Part shown: positions 51,701-61,317 of the stretch, piece after piece
Layout: every line of letters starts with the position of its first letter
How positions within the stretch are numbered: the first letter of the stretch is position 1
Assembly: GCA_943787575.1 (NCBI GenBank)
Contig: CALSMY010000014.1
Coordinates: 1-64,000 of the forward strand
DNA length: 64,000 bases
Direction: 5' to 3'
Origin: an uncultured Opitutales bacterium
Lineage (GTDB): Bacteria; Verrucomicrobiota; Verrucomicrobiia; Opitutales; Seribacteraceae
Notes under the pieces: generated by a model
Told to the model about the DNA's origin: nothing
Database searches by the model: none
The model's input: the letters and a program-made list of their open reading frames with translations, nothing else
Position numbers and translations under genes: made by a program

Positions 51701-52443
51701 AACAAGTTGTATGCGTGTGCCTTGCCACCCCCAGGGAACCATAAAGGAGCCCACCTTGGAATTTCATCTACTGCACGGAAAGGTGGCACTGAAAAAGATC
51801 CTAACCTACCAATATACTTTCCGTTTTTATAATTTTGTAAGGGGTAAGTTGGTGACTCAGGATAAGTAAAGTCACTACTATTTTCAGAATACCCCTCCGA
51901 AAAAAGAGGTGCAAATGCACTGGCATTTACAGGTTTAACGAAGGGTGTTTGTACTCCCGAATATAAACATCCCAAAATTACTTGATTTGGAAATTTATCC
52001 ACCAATTGGCCCATGGCTAAGTCACTGCGATATGAATTTTTGCGAGGTACCATTTTCGACATACTTTTGGGAGTAAAACCAAAGTCGAAGCCTATTGAAC
52101 GAGCACGCCCTTTTTCCAAAAGAGTAAAGGCAGTATCACGAAAAAAAGCACGATCCCAAGGACGCTCCCCTACTCCGTCCATTGCCAATGTAGCTGCATC
52201 AAAGTTGACATAAACTAACTTGGGTATTCTGGGAACCGTTTTGTTGTTCTTCTACTTGTAATTCTGTCCAATGCATTCTCGTCAAAATCTCTGAGGAATC
52301 TCGCCGCGGTATTGTTTTCTCAAATCGACCGATTTGATTTTTAAATAATCGAGAGTTCCGAAATGATTCAGAGCAACCCAAATAAATGGGATAAAGAGAA
52401 GGGCGAAAAAAGTAAGTTTAGATTCTTTGCTTAATTTAAACAT
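48721..52443 (-). CDS. CHASE2-domain adenylate/guanylate cyclase (class III), with about four indels across the gene
   Basis: N-terminus from ATG 52443 (MFKLSKESKLTFFALLFIPFIWVALNHFGTLDYLKIKSVDLRKQYRGEIPQRF), CHASE2 in 49954..52188, TM segments in 49571..49957, catalytic domain in 48721..49635 ([63 protein letters not shown]). Confidence 0.82.
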
Positions 52444-52599
52444 GATTAGGACATATAAATAACTAGCTCATAAGATTGTGCTAACACTACCTTCTTAAAG
52501 ACCCAAGTTTTAGCCAAGCCGAAAAAAACGGATTACTTGATTGCATTCTTTTCCCTTGGACAAAAGTAACGATTAGATACGCTATGTACTTTGTAAATT

Positions 52600-53613
52600 A
52601 TGACATCTTCTTTATCACCATCCACTCCACCAGCTCCTGAAGAGCAAGAGAAAATCAAAAACGAGGCGTCTTGGGTTTCATTACTCAAACAAGAAATCGG
52701 ACAAGTAATTGTCGGGCAAAAATACCTCATCGATCGCTTGGTGATTGGATTGCTTGCCAATGGTCATGTCTTGCTGGAAGGCGTACCTGGATTAGCCAAA
52801 ACCTTGGCGGTTAAAACCCTGTCCGATTGCATGCAGGGAGATTTTAAACGAATACAATTCACACCCGATCTTTTACCCGCCGATGTCGTGGGCACTTTGA
52901 TCTACAGTCCGAACCAAGGCGAGTTTACCACCAAGAAAGGCCCTATCTTTACCAACCTTCTTCTTGCGGATGAAATAAATCGGGCACCGGCTAAAGTACA
53001 GAGTGCCCTACTTGAGGGCATGCAGGAAAGACAAGTTACTATTGGTGACGAGACTTTTCCCCTGCCCTCACCTTTTCTGGTTTTAGCAACAGAAAACCCT
53101 ATTGACCAAGAAGGTACTTATCCTTTGCCCGAAGCTCAGATGGATCGGTTTATGCTAAAACTCGTGGTCGACTATCCAGATCGTTCTGAGGAATTAAAAA
53201 TTCTTGATGCCAATGCCAATGTATCGGTTCAACGAAAAGTCAATCCAGTGGTTGATGCAGAAACTATTTTTCGGTCACGGAAATTGGTTGATCAAATCTA
53301 TTTGGATGAAAAATTAAAGGGCTACTTGGTTGACTTGGTCCTCGCTACCCGGAAACCATCCGAACACGGACTTAGCGACCTTGAACCTTTTATCCGTTTT
53401 GGGGCATCTCCTCGGGCAACCATCAGCCTGGCATTGGCCGCAAAAGCAATTGCATTCACACAGGGACGAAGTTTTGTTACCCCGCAAGACCTTAAGGACA
53501 TTGCCCCAGATGTTTTGCGTCACCGAGTCATTGTAAGTTATGAAGCTGAAGCAGAGAATGTAAACAGCGACGAAATTATCCAAAGAATTCTCGATACCGT
53601 ACCAGTGCCCTAA
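52600..53613 (+). CDS. MoxR-family AAA+ ATPase
   Basis: LEGVPGLAKTLAVKTLSDCM, FTPDLLPADVVGTLIYSP, LLADEINRAPAKVQSALLEGMQERQVT, ATENPIDQEGTYPLPEAQMDRF. Confidence 0.97.
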   Translation: MTSSLSPSTPPAPEEQEKIKNEASWVSLLKQEIGQVIVGQKYLIDRLVIGLLANGHVLLEGVPGLAKTLAVKTLSDCMQGDFKRIQFTPDLLPADVVGTLIYSPNQGEFTTKKGPIFTNLLLADEINRAPAKVQSALLEGMQERQVTIGDETFPLPSPFLVLATENPIDQEGTYPLPEAQMDRFMLKLVVDYPDRSEELKILDANANVSVQRKVNPVVDAETIFRSRKLVDQIYLDEKLKGYLVDLVLATRKPSEHGLSDLEPFIRFGASPRATISLALAAKAIAFTQGRSFVTPQDLKDIAPDVLRHRVIVSYEAEAENVNSDEIIQRILDTVPVP

Positions 53614-53666
53614 TTTAGAAATCCTTACGCCTCTTCAATATGGTCCTAAAGTAAGGCACTTAATTT

Positions 53667-54596
53667 ATGAACGAAAATGACCCAGAATTTACGCGGGAAA
53701 TTTTGCGGAAAGTTAGGCAGATCGAAATCCGGTCCAATCGATTGGTATCAGAAGTTTTTGCCGGTTCTTACCACAGTGCATTTAAAGGTCAGGGGATTGA
53801 CTTTGAGGAAGTAAGAGAATATCAGCCTGGAGACGAAGTACGATCGATCGATTGGAATGTTACCGCCAAAACTGGAATTCCTTTTGTTAAGCAATACCGA
53901 GAAGAACGAGAACTAACCATTTTACTTATTGTCGATATTTCTCCGAGCACATCCTACGGATCGGTTCATCACAGCAAACGAGAAAAACTAGCTGAACTTG
54001 CTGCGTTACTTGCTTTCTCTGCAAATCGAAACGGAGATAAAGTCGGACTTCTTTTAGTTTCAGACCAGATTGAATTGTATTTGCCTCCAACCAAAGGTCA
54101 AAAACATGTTTTGCGAATCCTCAGAGAAGTCTTATTTCGACCCGCCGAAGGAAAGGGTACAAACCTAAGCGAAGGGGTACGAATTGCGAACCAAGTAATG
54201 AAAAGACGAGCAGTGGTTTTTTTGCTCTCAGACTTTATTATTCCAGAACATGGTTCGGAAGAGGAATCTAATACGAAGATCTTTCTTGACCAGATGGCAT
54301 CCACCCGCCGTAAGCACGACCTTATTTGTGCACGGGTTTATGACCCGGTTGAAAGAGAACTACCTGCTGTTGGCTTAGTTGAAATGGAAGATCCAGAAAG
54401 TGGAGAAAAATTCACGATTGATACATCCGATCAAAATACCCAATCACAATACAAAAACTCATTTACTGAAAAAGAAGAAGAGTTTTCTCGAGATTTGAAA
54501 AAACGCGGAATTGACGCCTTTGTTTTTGATAATCAATCCGATTATTCTAAAGAACTTTATACATTCTTCAAAATGCGAGAAAAGAGGAGACGATAA
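53667..54596 (+). CDS. DUF58 family protein
   Basis: SGSYHSAFKGQGIDFEEVREYQPGDEVRSIDWNVTAKTGIPFVKQYREERELTILLIVDISPS. Confidence 0.95.
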   Translation: MNENDPEFTREILRKVRQIEIRSNRLVSEVFAGSYHSAFKGQGIDFEEVREYQPGDEVRSIDWNVTAKTGIPFVKQYREERELTILLIVDISPSTSYGSVHHSKREKLAELAALLAFSANRNGDKVGLLLVSDQIELYLPPTKGQKHVLRILREVLFRPAEGKGTNLSEGVRIANQVMKRRAVVFLLSDFIIPEHGSEEESNTKIFLDQMASTRRKHDLICARVYDPVERELPAVGLVEMEDPESGEKFTIDTSDQNTQSQYKNSFTEKEEEFSRDLKKRGIDAFVFDNQSDYSKELYTFFKMREKRRR

Positions 54597-55215
54597 TGGT
54601 CTTTTGGACAAGCAATCAAAAACCTTATCTACTGGATCCTACTGTTCTCGTAGACTCCCCCATCCCTATTTTTAAGTCCCTTGGCCAATTAGCGAAAGAG
54701 AACATTTGGGGTATCCTCATCGTCCTGGCTTTTTTGCTAAGTACTTTATTGTTATATTTGTATAAAAAAAAGATTAGTCCAATTGAAGAAACCAAAAAAC
54801 TGAGCCTGAGATTGATCCCTTTACTGAAGCATTAAAACAATTTAACGAATTAAGCACATCAACACCCCGACCTAAAGCAAAGCCGTTTATTTTTAAGCTA
54901 TCTGAAATCTTGCGCCTCTATGTTGAAAGGCAATTTAAATTGCCAGCTATGGAAAAAACAGGGGAGGAATTCATTCAGGAAGTAAGTATTCATCCCTTGC
55001 TTCGCCAAAAGTTTGAAATGCCTTTAAGGGAGTTTGTTCAGCGGGGAGACAGGATTAAATACTCAGCTGAAAATTTCGATTCTAAAGAACTTTCAAACTT
55101 ACTTGATTCTGCCCGTGAATTTGTTTGCGATGCTCAAAAGGATTGGGAAGAAAAACGGCGCATAGACGAAGAAAGATTAAGTTCGGAAAAAGCCCTAAAC
55201 AGTCCATCATCATGA
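54596..55215 (+). CDS. DUF4381-like membrane protein, frameshifted at about 54795-54805
   Basis: 54596..54835 (TM) continues in the next frame: PEIDPFTEALKQFNELSTSTPRPKAKPFIFKLSEILRLYVERQFKLPAMEKTGEEFIQEV; position between DUF58 and batA. Confidence 0.7.
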
Positions 55216-56267
55216 GTGATTTGTGGGAAGCTTTTCATTTCGCAGATCCCGCATGGGCGTTGGGAGTTCTCGTCTTGCCTCTAATTTATTGGATTAAGAA
55301 AAAATTAAACTATGAAAGAGCGACTGTTTTTTTCCCAACTATTTCACAGGTTAAAAGATCTTTAAAACTACGCTCCAATCGATGGACTGCGCTGCCCCGA
55401 GTATTTCGAAGCCTTGCATTGATCTTTCTCTTTCTTGCTTTGTGCCGCCCGCAGTTTGATCGCAGCACGACGACCATATTATCCAGTGGCGTTGACATCG
55501 TTCTCGCTGTTGATTTATCCGCTTCTATGCTTGCTCTCGATATGAGTGAATCCAATTCTCTTGATCTCACGAGACTTGATGTGGTTAAGGAGGTGCTTAA
55601 GAAATTTATTGAGCAACGAAAGCATGATCGGATCGGAATAGTCGCATTTTCAGTCGATCCTTACTTAGTAAGTGCATTGACTTTGGACAAAGAACACTTG
55701 CAAAGGAACTTGGACCGATTACGAGTCGGTCTTACACACCAAACAGGAACAAACCTAGGATCTGCTCTGGCTGAAGGAATTAATCGATTGCGCCCATTGG
55801 AATCGAAATCAAAAATTCTCATCCTGCTAACAGATGGAAAAGACGAGCCTGCACCGCCACACAGCCCTCTAATTTACGCTAATGGTGCAAAATCTGACGA
55901 AATCAAGATCTACACCATTGCTATAGGTTCCAGCACCAGAACCCGCACCTATTTGTTTGACCCCTCCACCCGAGATCTCCTTCGTGCTCCCAACGGTCTT
56001 CCCATTGTACGGGTTGCCGACTATCCGGTAGACAAACAGATCCTTGGACAAATAGCCAAAACCACCGGAGCTCAGTTTTTTGAAGCACAAGACAAAGAGG
56101 CGCTTGAATCTATTTACAATGAAATTGACCGCTTGGAAAAATCTGATGTCGAAATGGGTGTGAATGCACTTTTTGAAGATTTATACTTTTGGCCCTTAGG
56201 TGCATCCATTCTTTTTCTATTTATTGAATTCATCCTTTCCCGGACTCGGTACCTTCGAATCCCATGA
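55212..56267 (+). CDS. batA: BatA-like VWA-domain membrane protein
   Basis: VLAVDLSASMLALDM MIDAS, GIVAFSVDPYLVSALTLD, ILLTDGKDEP, C-terminal TM; start at ATG 55212. Confidence 0.9.
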   Translation: MSDLWEAFHFADPAWALGVLVLPLIYWIKKKLNYERATVFFPTISQVKRSLKLRSNRWTALPRVFRSLALIFLFLALCRPQFDRSTTTILSSGVDIVLAVDLSASMLALDMSESNSLDLTRLDVVKEVLKKFIEQRKHDRIGIVAFSVDPYLVSALTLDKEHLQRNLDRLRVGLTHQTGTNLGSALAEGINRLRPLESKSKILILLTDGKDEPAPPHSPLIYANGAKSDEIKIYTIAIGSSTRTRTYLFDPSTRDLLRAPNGLPIVRVADYPVDKQILGQIAKTTGAQFFEAQDKEALESIYNEIDRLEKSDVEMGVNALFEDLYFWPLGASILFLFIEFILSRTRYLRIP

Positions 56268-58663
56268 ATTTCTTTGCACAACCAGATCTTCTACTTGTGA
56301 TTCCTTTAATTCTGGGAGTTCTTATTTTGGTATACTTAAACAGTCGCAAGGTTGCCCGCGAGAGATTGTCACAGCTAATCGCATCAAAACTCCTTCCGGC
56401 CGTTATTCCCCATTTTTCAAGAAAGAGAGAAGGAATAAAGATCGCATTCTTTTTTGCTGGTATGATCTTCCTCTTATTATCGCTGGCAGGCCCTCAATGG
56501 GGATTTTCTAAACGTACGGTGTCTCCCCGAGGGATTGATCTACTCATAGCCGTTGACTTGTCTAAAAGTATGCTTGCCCGAGATGTTCGACCCAATCGTT
56601 TAGAGCGGGTAAAACTGACTCTATCTAATCTGCTCGAGAAAGTAAAAGGTGACCGACTTGGACTGATTGCATTTTCAGGCTCTGCATTTTTACAATGCCC
56701 ACTGACTCTTGACCATCAGGCATTTGTAAAAACATTAGATGAATTAAAAGTGGGACTCATACCAAGGCCTGGGACGAATTTAGCACGGCCCATACAAGAA
56801 GCTGAAAGATCTTTCTCCAAAGACGACACTGATAAGTTTCTCGTGCTTATTTCTGATGGTGAAGACCTAGAAGGCCAAGGATTGATGCAAGCAAAAGAGG
56901 CCGCGAAAAAAGGCATTCGGATTTTCACCATAGGCATTGGATCAGATCAAGGGGCCCGAATTCCAACCGACCCCCTTAATCAATCACCACAGAATTTTTT
57001 GAAAGACAGAGCAGGGACTGAAATTCTTACAAAATTAGACGCAAATGCCCTAATTGACATTGCCCGAACTACTGGTGGACAATACCTTCCCATCGGCCCT
57101 ACTGGTGAAGGTCTCACTCATGTATTCTCGGAGCTACAGGCTTTTGGTCAGAAAAAATTACGTGAACAATTATCCACAACTTTACCTATTAACCGCTATC
57201 AAATATTCGTGATTCTTGGCATACTTTTTTTAGTGATCGAAAACCTTTCGCCTTCATCCAAGAAAAATATACTTAAGTCTGCGACTAAGTGTTTTCCGGT
57301 CGCTATATTCTTAATGTTTGGGTGCTCACAACCCGACAACACTAGGAGGGCGGAAGAGGCAACATTGAAAGGGAATCACCTTGAAGCAGCCAGGCTTTAC
57401 TCCAATGAAATTGATTCACTCAAAGATGGTGATGATTCCCTCAAAGTACTTCGTTTAAATGCTGGCCTCTCTTATTTACAAGCTGGCTCATTCCCAAAAG
57501 CCGAAGAATTTCTTCAGGCAACCCTTGAGCAATCGACGGATGATCCAGAAATTCAGTCAAAAGCAATCAACGCGTTGGGCAATTTATTCTACGCCAAAGC
57601 AAATTCATTTTTGGACCAGCAAAATGTAAACGAAGCTAGAAAGTCTTGGGAAAAAGCGAGAGAGTTTTACTCGGCAGCCTCGCAGATTGACGCCAACCCG
57701 TTAGCCGAAAAAAACCTGGATTCTTTAAATGATCAAATTCAGAACAGAATCGAATCTTTAGTGAGCAAGATTCAAGGATTGGTTTGGCGAGATATCAACG
57801 GAAATGGAAAACGGGAAGAAAACGAACCTCTCCTTAAAGCTAGAATTTTTTGGGATAAAAATGATGATGGTGAACACAACGAATCCTTAGAACCTGCAAT
57901 TCCTGGGAACGAAATGGGCCAGTTTGCATTTGAATGGATTTCGGGAATTTATCCAACATCCTTAAAGCTCGCCTCTATTATCCCTGATCAAAATGAAAGT
58001 TCACCCTCAATTCTCTTACCTCTTTTTCCTCCCCCCCCTCCTCCATTCGAAGCCTCTGGAACCAGAAATCATTTGGTAGAAATTGATAAGCCAGGCAGTC
58101 TTTTTATCCCTATGCCCTGGCGAGCCGCACCTTCGCTCAATGGAATAGTTTGGAATGACTCGAACATAGACGGCAAAGTTGATGATAACGAATCCGGAAG
58201 CACAGCAGCCACACTGTTCATCGATAAAAATGGCAATTTTCAACTAGACGATAATGAAACATCCTTTAAACCATCCGATGATGGCAAGTTTTCTCAAATT
58301 GTCCCACCCGGACAATATTCTTTGTGCATAAAACCAGATAACCCTGATGCAAATGTAACTTACCCAATTGAAGAGCATAAAGCTTATTTGACTTGGGTAG
58401 ATTTCGAGCAATCCTCCAAGCCTATGTTTTTTGGAATTCAAGACAGATCTGAAGGAAATAGCTCATCCGAAAGCAGTCCTCAAAACAATCCCAATCCTGA
58501 AAGAATCGAGGAAGATGAAGAAAACAAAGAGGCAAAAACTCCCTCAACTGAAGAAGTAAATGCCCTCTACGAAAGACTTTTACAAGAAACTGAATCAAAA
58601 AGTGAACCGTTGGAAAACGACATCCCAAATTCTAATCCTGTCCAAGCTGGCAGAGACTATTAA
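56264..58663 (+). CDS. BatB-like VWA protein fused to BatC-like TPR region and a C-terminal Asp/Asn-rich loop region
   Basis: LIAVDLSKSMLARDVRPNRLERVKL..LISDGEDLEGQG; lipobox-like FPVAIFLMFGC; TPR-like AGLSYLQAGSFPKAEEFLQATL; WRDINGNGKREENE, WNDSNIDGKVDDNE. Confidence 0.85.
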   Translation: MNFFAQPDLLLVIPLILGVLILVYLNSRKVARERLSQLIASKLLPAVIPHFSRKREGIKIAFFFAGMIFLLLSLAGPQWGFSKRTVSPRGIDLLIAVDLSKSMLARDVRPNRLERVKLTLSNLLEKVKGDRLGLIAFSGSAFLQCPLTLDHQAFVKTLDELKVGLIPRPGTNLARPIQEAERSFSKDDTDKFLVLISDGEDLEGQGLMQAKEAAKKGIRIFTIGIGSDQGARIPTDPLNQSPQNFLKDRAGTEILTKLDANALIDIARTTGGQYLPIGPTGEGLTHVFSELQAFGQKKLREQLSTTLPINRYQIFVILGILFLVIENLSPSSKKNILKSATKCFPVAIFLMFGCSQPDNTRRAEEATLKGNHLEAARLYSNEIDSLKDGDDSLKVLRLNAGLSYLQAGSFPKAEEFLQATLEQSTDDPEIQSKAINALGNLFYAKANSFLDQQNVNEARKSWEKAREFYSAASQIDANPLAEKNLDSLNDQIQNRIESLVSKIQGLVWRDINGNGKREENEPLLKARIFWDKNDDGEHNESLEPAIPGNEMGQFAFEWISGIYPTSLKLASIIPDQNESSPSILLPLFPPPPPPFEASGTRNHLVEIDKPGSLFIPMPWRAAPSLNGIVWNDSNIDGKVDDNESGSTAATLFIDKNGNFQLDDNETSFKPSDDGKFSQIVPPGQYSLCIKPDNPDANVTYPIEEHKAYLTWVDFEQSSKPMFFGIQDRSEGNSSSESSPQNNPNPERIEEDEENKEAKTPSTEEVNALYERLLQETESKSEPLENDIPNSNPVQAGRDY

Positions 58664-58667
58664 TTCA

Positions 58668-60458
58668 ATGAATCGATTCTGTCTCCTCATTTTTTGGCTT
58701 TTTGTCTTATTTACCCCTGCCCTATCCTCGGCCGAGGCTGTTCGCATAGAAACCTCTTTTGATCCGCCAAATATAACTCTGGCAAACACCTCAACCTATA
58801 AAATTGTGGTTCATGGAAGTCAGCAAGGACCAGCAGGTGGTCTTCCCCAAATAGATGGATTAAAGTTCTCCAACCCACCGCAAACTTTTCGATCAGCTTC
58901 GTTTATAAATGGTGTTCCATCCGTTCGATTTGAATTAAGCTTTACCGTAACACCTCAGAGGGAAGGCACTTTTGTTGTTCCGACCTTACAGCTTACCATT
59001 GAGGGCAAATCCTACCAAGCTCCTGCTGCCAAGCTTTCAGTGGTTCCTCCAACCCAAGCGGATAAAATTCGCCAAGCCGAGCGTCGCAACCAGGAGAATA
59101 ACTTAAAACAGGCTGCTTTTCTTGAATTTCAATGCCCCCGTCCATTTCTGTTTAAAGGAGAAACCGTAGAGGCAACTGTTAGTCTCTTTTTGTGGGATAA
59201 ATTACCGGTTACGCGAATCGATCAAGTTCCTTTAAAAATTGGAGACGGAATTTCCATGACGGAATTGGGCCAACCAAACGAAGAACGTGGAGTACGTAGG
59301 TTTAACAAAAGCTATTCCGTATATTCGTGGAAATTTGGCCTTACAGGAGCTCTACCCGGAAAGCATGACCTATCTTTTGGCTCATCCATTCGTGTTCGTG
59401 TTCGCAACAATAGAAACTCCCGCCTGTCTAACCCATTTTTTAATGATCCATTTTTTGGGTTTGGCAGAGAGGAAAGCCTGGAAATTAAAAGTCAACTGCA
59501 ACAGCTTGAAATTCGACCTCTGCCTTCCCTACTTCGACCTATGGGCTTTCAAGGTGCAATCGGTAAGTTATCGATAAATTCATCCCTCGATACCAATCGA
59601 GTCTCGGTCGGTGACCCCATAAAACTTACCTTGACGATAAGTGGTAGCGGAAATTTTGCAGCAATGCCGGCTCCCAAACTATCAATAGGAGAAAATTTTA
59701 AAGTCGGCCCACCCGCCTTTTCTTTTAAAGGCAACGAGGCAACTATGCAGAAAGGCTCTCAAACTTTTGAATTTGTTGTTACGCCTTTGCAGGCTGGTTT
59801 AATTGATATCCCTCCTGTAGACTTTTCCTTTTTTGACCCATCGGAAGAAAAATATTTTTCGATAAGTTCTCAATCTCATTCTATTCGTGTAGATCCTGGC
59901 GAAATATGGACGGACCCAAAGCAGAACAACCTCTCTACCCAAAACTCAGTTCCCTCTGTTTCCCGGCAAGATTTGTTCCAAACCGAATCAGAACCAGGTC
60001 AGTGGGAAGAAAACTTAAGCACCCCTAAGCCATTAAAATCTTCCATTTTTTGGATTGCTCAATTCGGTTGCACAATTGTTGCTGCCAGTATTTTGATCTT
60101 TCGTATTCGAAGAAGGAATCCAAAGCTGGAACTACGTAAGCAGAAAGAAAAACTTCTCGATGGAAAAATCCGTGAAGCTTTAAAACACAAAGATACTTCT
60201 GGATTCCACCAGGCCCTTCGAAGGAAAATTCGTTTACGGGTTGGTATCGTCTGCGATCAGACAAACACCTCTGCTCTATCGAGCTCGGAGATCATCAATC
60301 TTCTAAGACAGAAACAATTTCCCGAAAATGTTGTCACTGATATCCTCAATCTTCTCAAAGTGTGCGATGATTTGGAATATGCCCAAAATCCTAATAATGT
60401 CACCACTCTTGAACTTGTATTTAAGAATGCATCTGCAACTTTGAAAAATATTAAATGA
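58668..60458 (+). CDS. batD: BatD-like protein
   Basis: Signal peptide; SFDPPNITLANTSTYKIVVHGSQQG; FLFKGETVEATVSLFLWDKLPV; C-terminal TM; start at ATG 58668. Confidence 0.88.
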   Translation: MNRFCLLIFWLFVLFTPALSSAEAVRIETSFDPPNITLANTSTYKIVVHGSQQGPAGGLPQIDGLKFSNPPQTFRSASFINGVPSVRFELSFTVTPQREGTFVVPTLQLTIEGKSYQAPAAKLSVVPPTQADKIRQAERRNQENNLKQAAFLEFQCPRPFLFKGETVEATVSLFLWDKLPVTRIDQVPLKIGDGISMTELGQPNEERGVRRFNKSYSVYSWKFGLTGALPGKHDLSFGSSIRVRVRNNRNSRLSNPFFNDPFFGFGREESLEIKSQLQQLEIRPLPSLLRPMGFQGAIGKLSINSSLDTNRVSVGDPIKLTLTISGSGNFAAMPAPKLSIGENFKVGPPAFSFKGNEATMQKGSQTFEFVVTPLQAGLIDIPPVDFSFFDPSEEKYFSISSQSHSIRVDPGEIWTDPKQNNLSTQNSVPSVSRQDLFQTESEPGQWEENLSTPKPLKSSIFWIAQFGCTIVAASILIFRIRRRNPKLELRKQKEKLLDGKIREALKHKDTSGFHQALRRKIRLRVGIVCDQTNTSALSSSEIINLLRQKQFPENVVTDILNLLKVCDDLEYAQNPNNVTTLELVFKNASATLKNIK

Positions 60459-61285
60459 ATAGAATTTACCTAAAACTGTATTTTATTATTTCTGCAGCCT
60501 GTTTTACTTTGTTACCAAGTTTAGAGGCTTCAAATAATAAATTATTTTATGACGCAGTACGGGCTGAAGCTTCAGGAGACTTGGTTAAAGCAGTTGATAT
60601 TTACTGTAAAATTACCGAATCTGAGCACTCAGCCAACCTGCATGCGAACTTGGCAAACCTCTATTTCAAATTAGAGGATTATGCCCGAGCTATTCTTCAC
60701 TTGCGTAAAGCAATTTGGCTTGATCCTGAAAATCGCGAGCATTCAACCAACCTAGCATTTGCCATGAAAATGGGTGGGGTTGTAGATCAAACCGATCTTG
60801 ATCTTGTACCGGCTTTTTCTGTTTATTATCAGATTCATTGGTTAATCGCATTTAACCTTCTATTCTGGATAGGAATTTTTGTGGCTTCATCGTTTCTCCA
60901 GCCTTCTTTTCGAAATGCTAAAGTCTATGTGCTTGGAGCTTTTTGGATCGCTGGGCTCTTTTTTTCAGGATGGGGATGGTATCAGTCAAATTTAAGTTCC
61001 TTGAATCTAAACAGGGAAGTTATCGCAATAAATGCGACAACTCAGGAAAATGATTTAAAAGAAAACTTGGCTTTGAGAGTTTTTGCCGGAAGTGGCAGTG
61101 AGGCAAATACAGAAGTTCCTTTAGGTTCGAGTTTATTTTTGGATTTGGATGGCAATGACCTTCCCCGTTTTCATACAAGTCCGACTGGTGATAAATGGTT
61201 TTTAGCACGAAGTGCTTCAGGAACAAATAAAGGTTGGGTAAGAGAGGAAGAAATTGAATCCATTCTTGATTTCGCCATTAAGTAA
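60455..61285 (+). CDS. batE: BatE-like TPR/SH3-like protein
   Basis: ANLHANLANLYFKLEDYARAILHLRKAIWLDPENREHSTNLAFA; two TM; SH3-like C-terminus. Confidence 0.82.
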   Translation: MNRIYLKLYFIISAACFTLLPSLEASNNKLFYDAVRAEASGDLVKAVDIYCKITESEHSANLHANLANLYFKLEDYARAILHLRKAIWLDPENREHSTNLAFAMKMGGVVDQTDLDLVPAFSVYYQIHWLIAFNLLFWIGIFVASSFLQPSFRNAKVYVLGAFWIAGLFFSGWGWYQSNLSSLNLNREVIAINATTQENDLKENLALRVFAGSGSEANTEVPLGSSLFLDLDGNDLPRFHTSPTGDKWFLARSASGTNKGWVREEEIESILDFAIK

Positions 61286-61317
61286 AAAAACTCATCCAAA
61301 CCTTGCACAGGGGGAAT

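Noticed and set aside
52600-61285. Novel defence system based on MoxR plus VWA proteins
   Set aside because: Gene content and order match the known MoxR-DUF58-Bat (aerotolerance) operon; only the BatB/BatC fusion is unusual.
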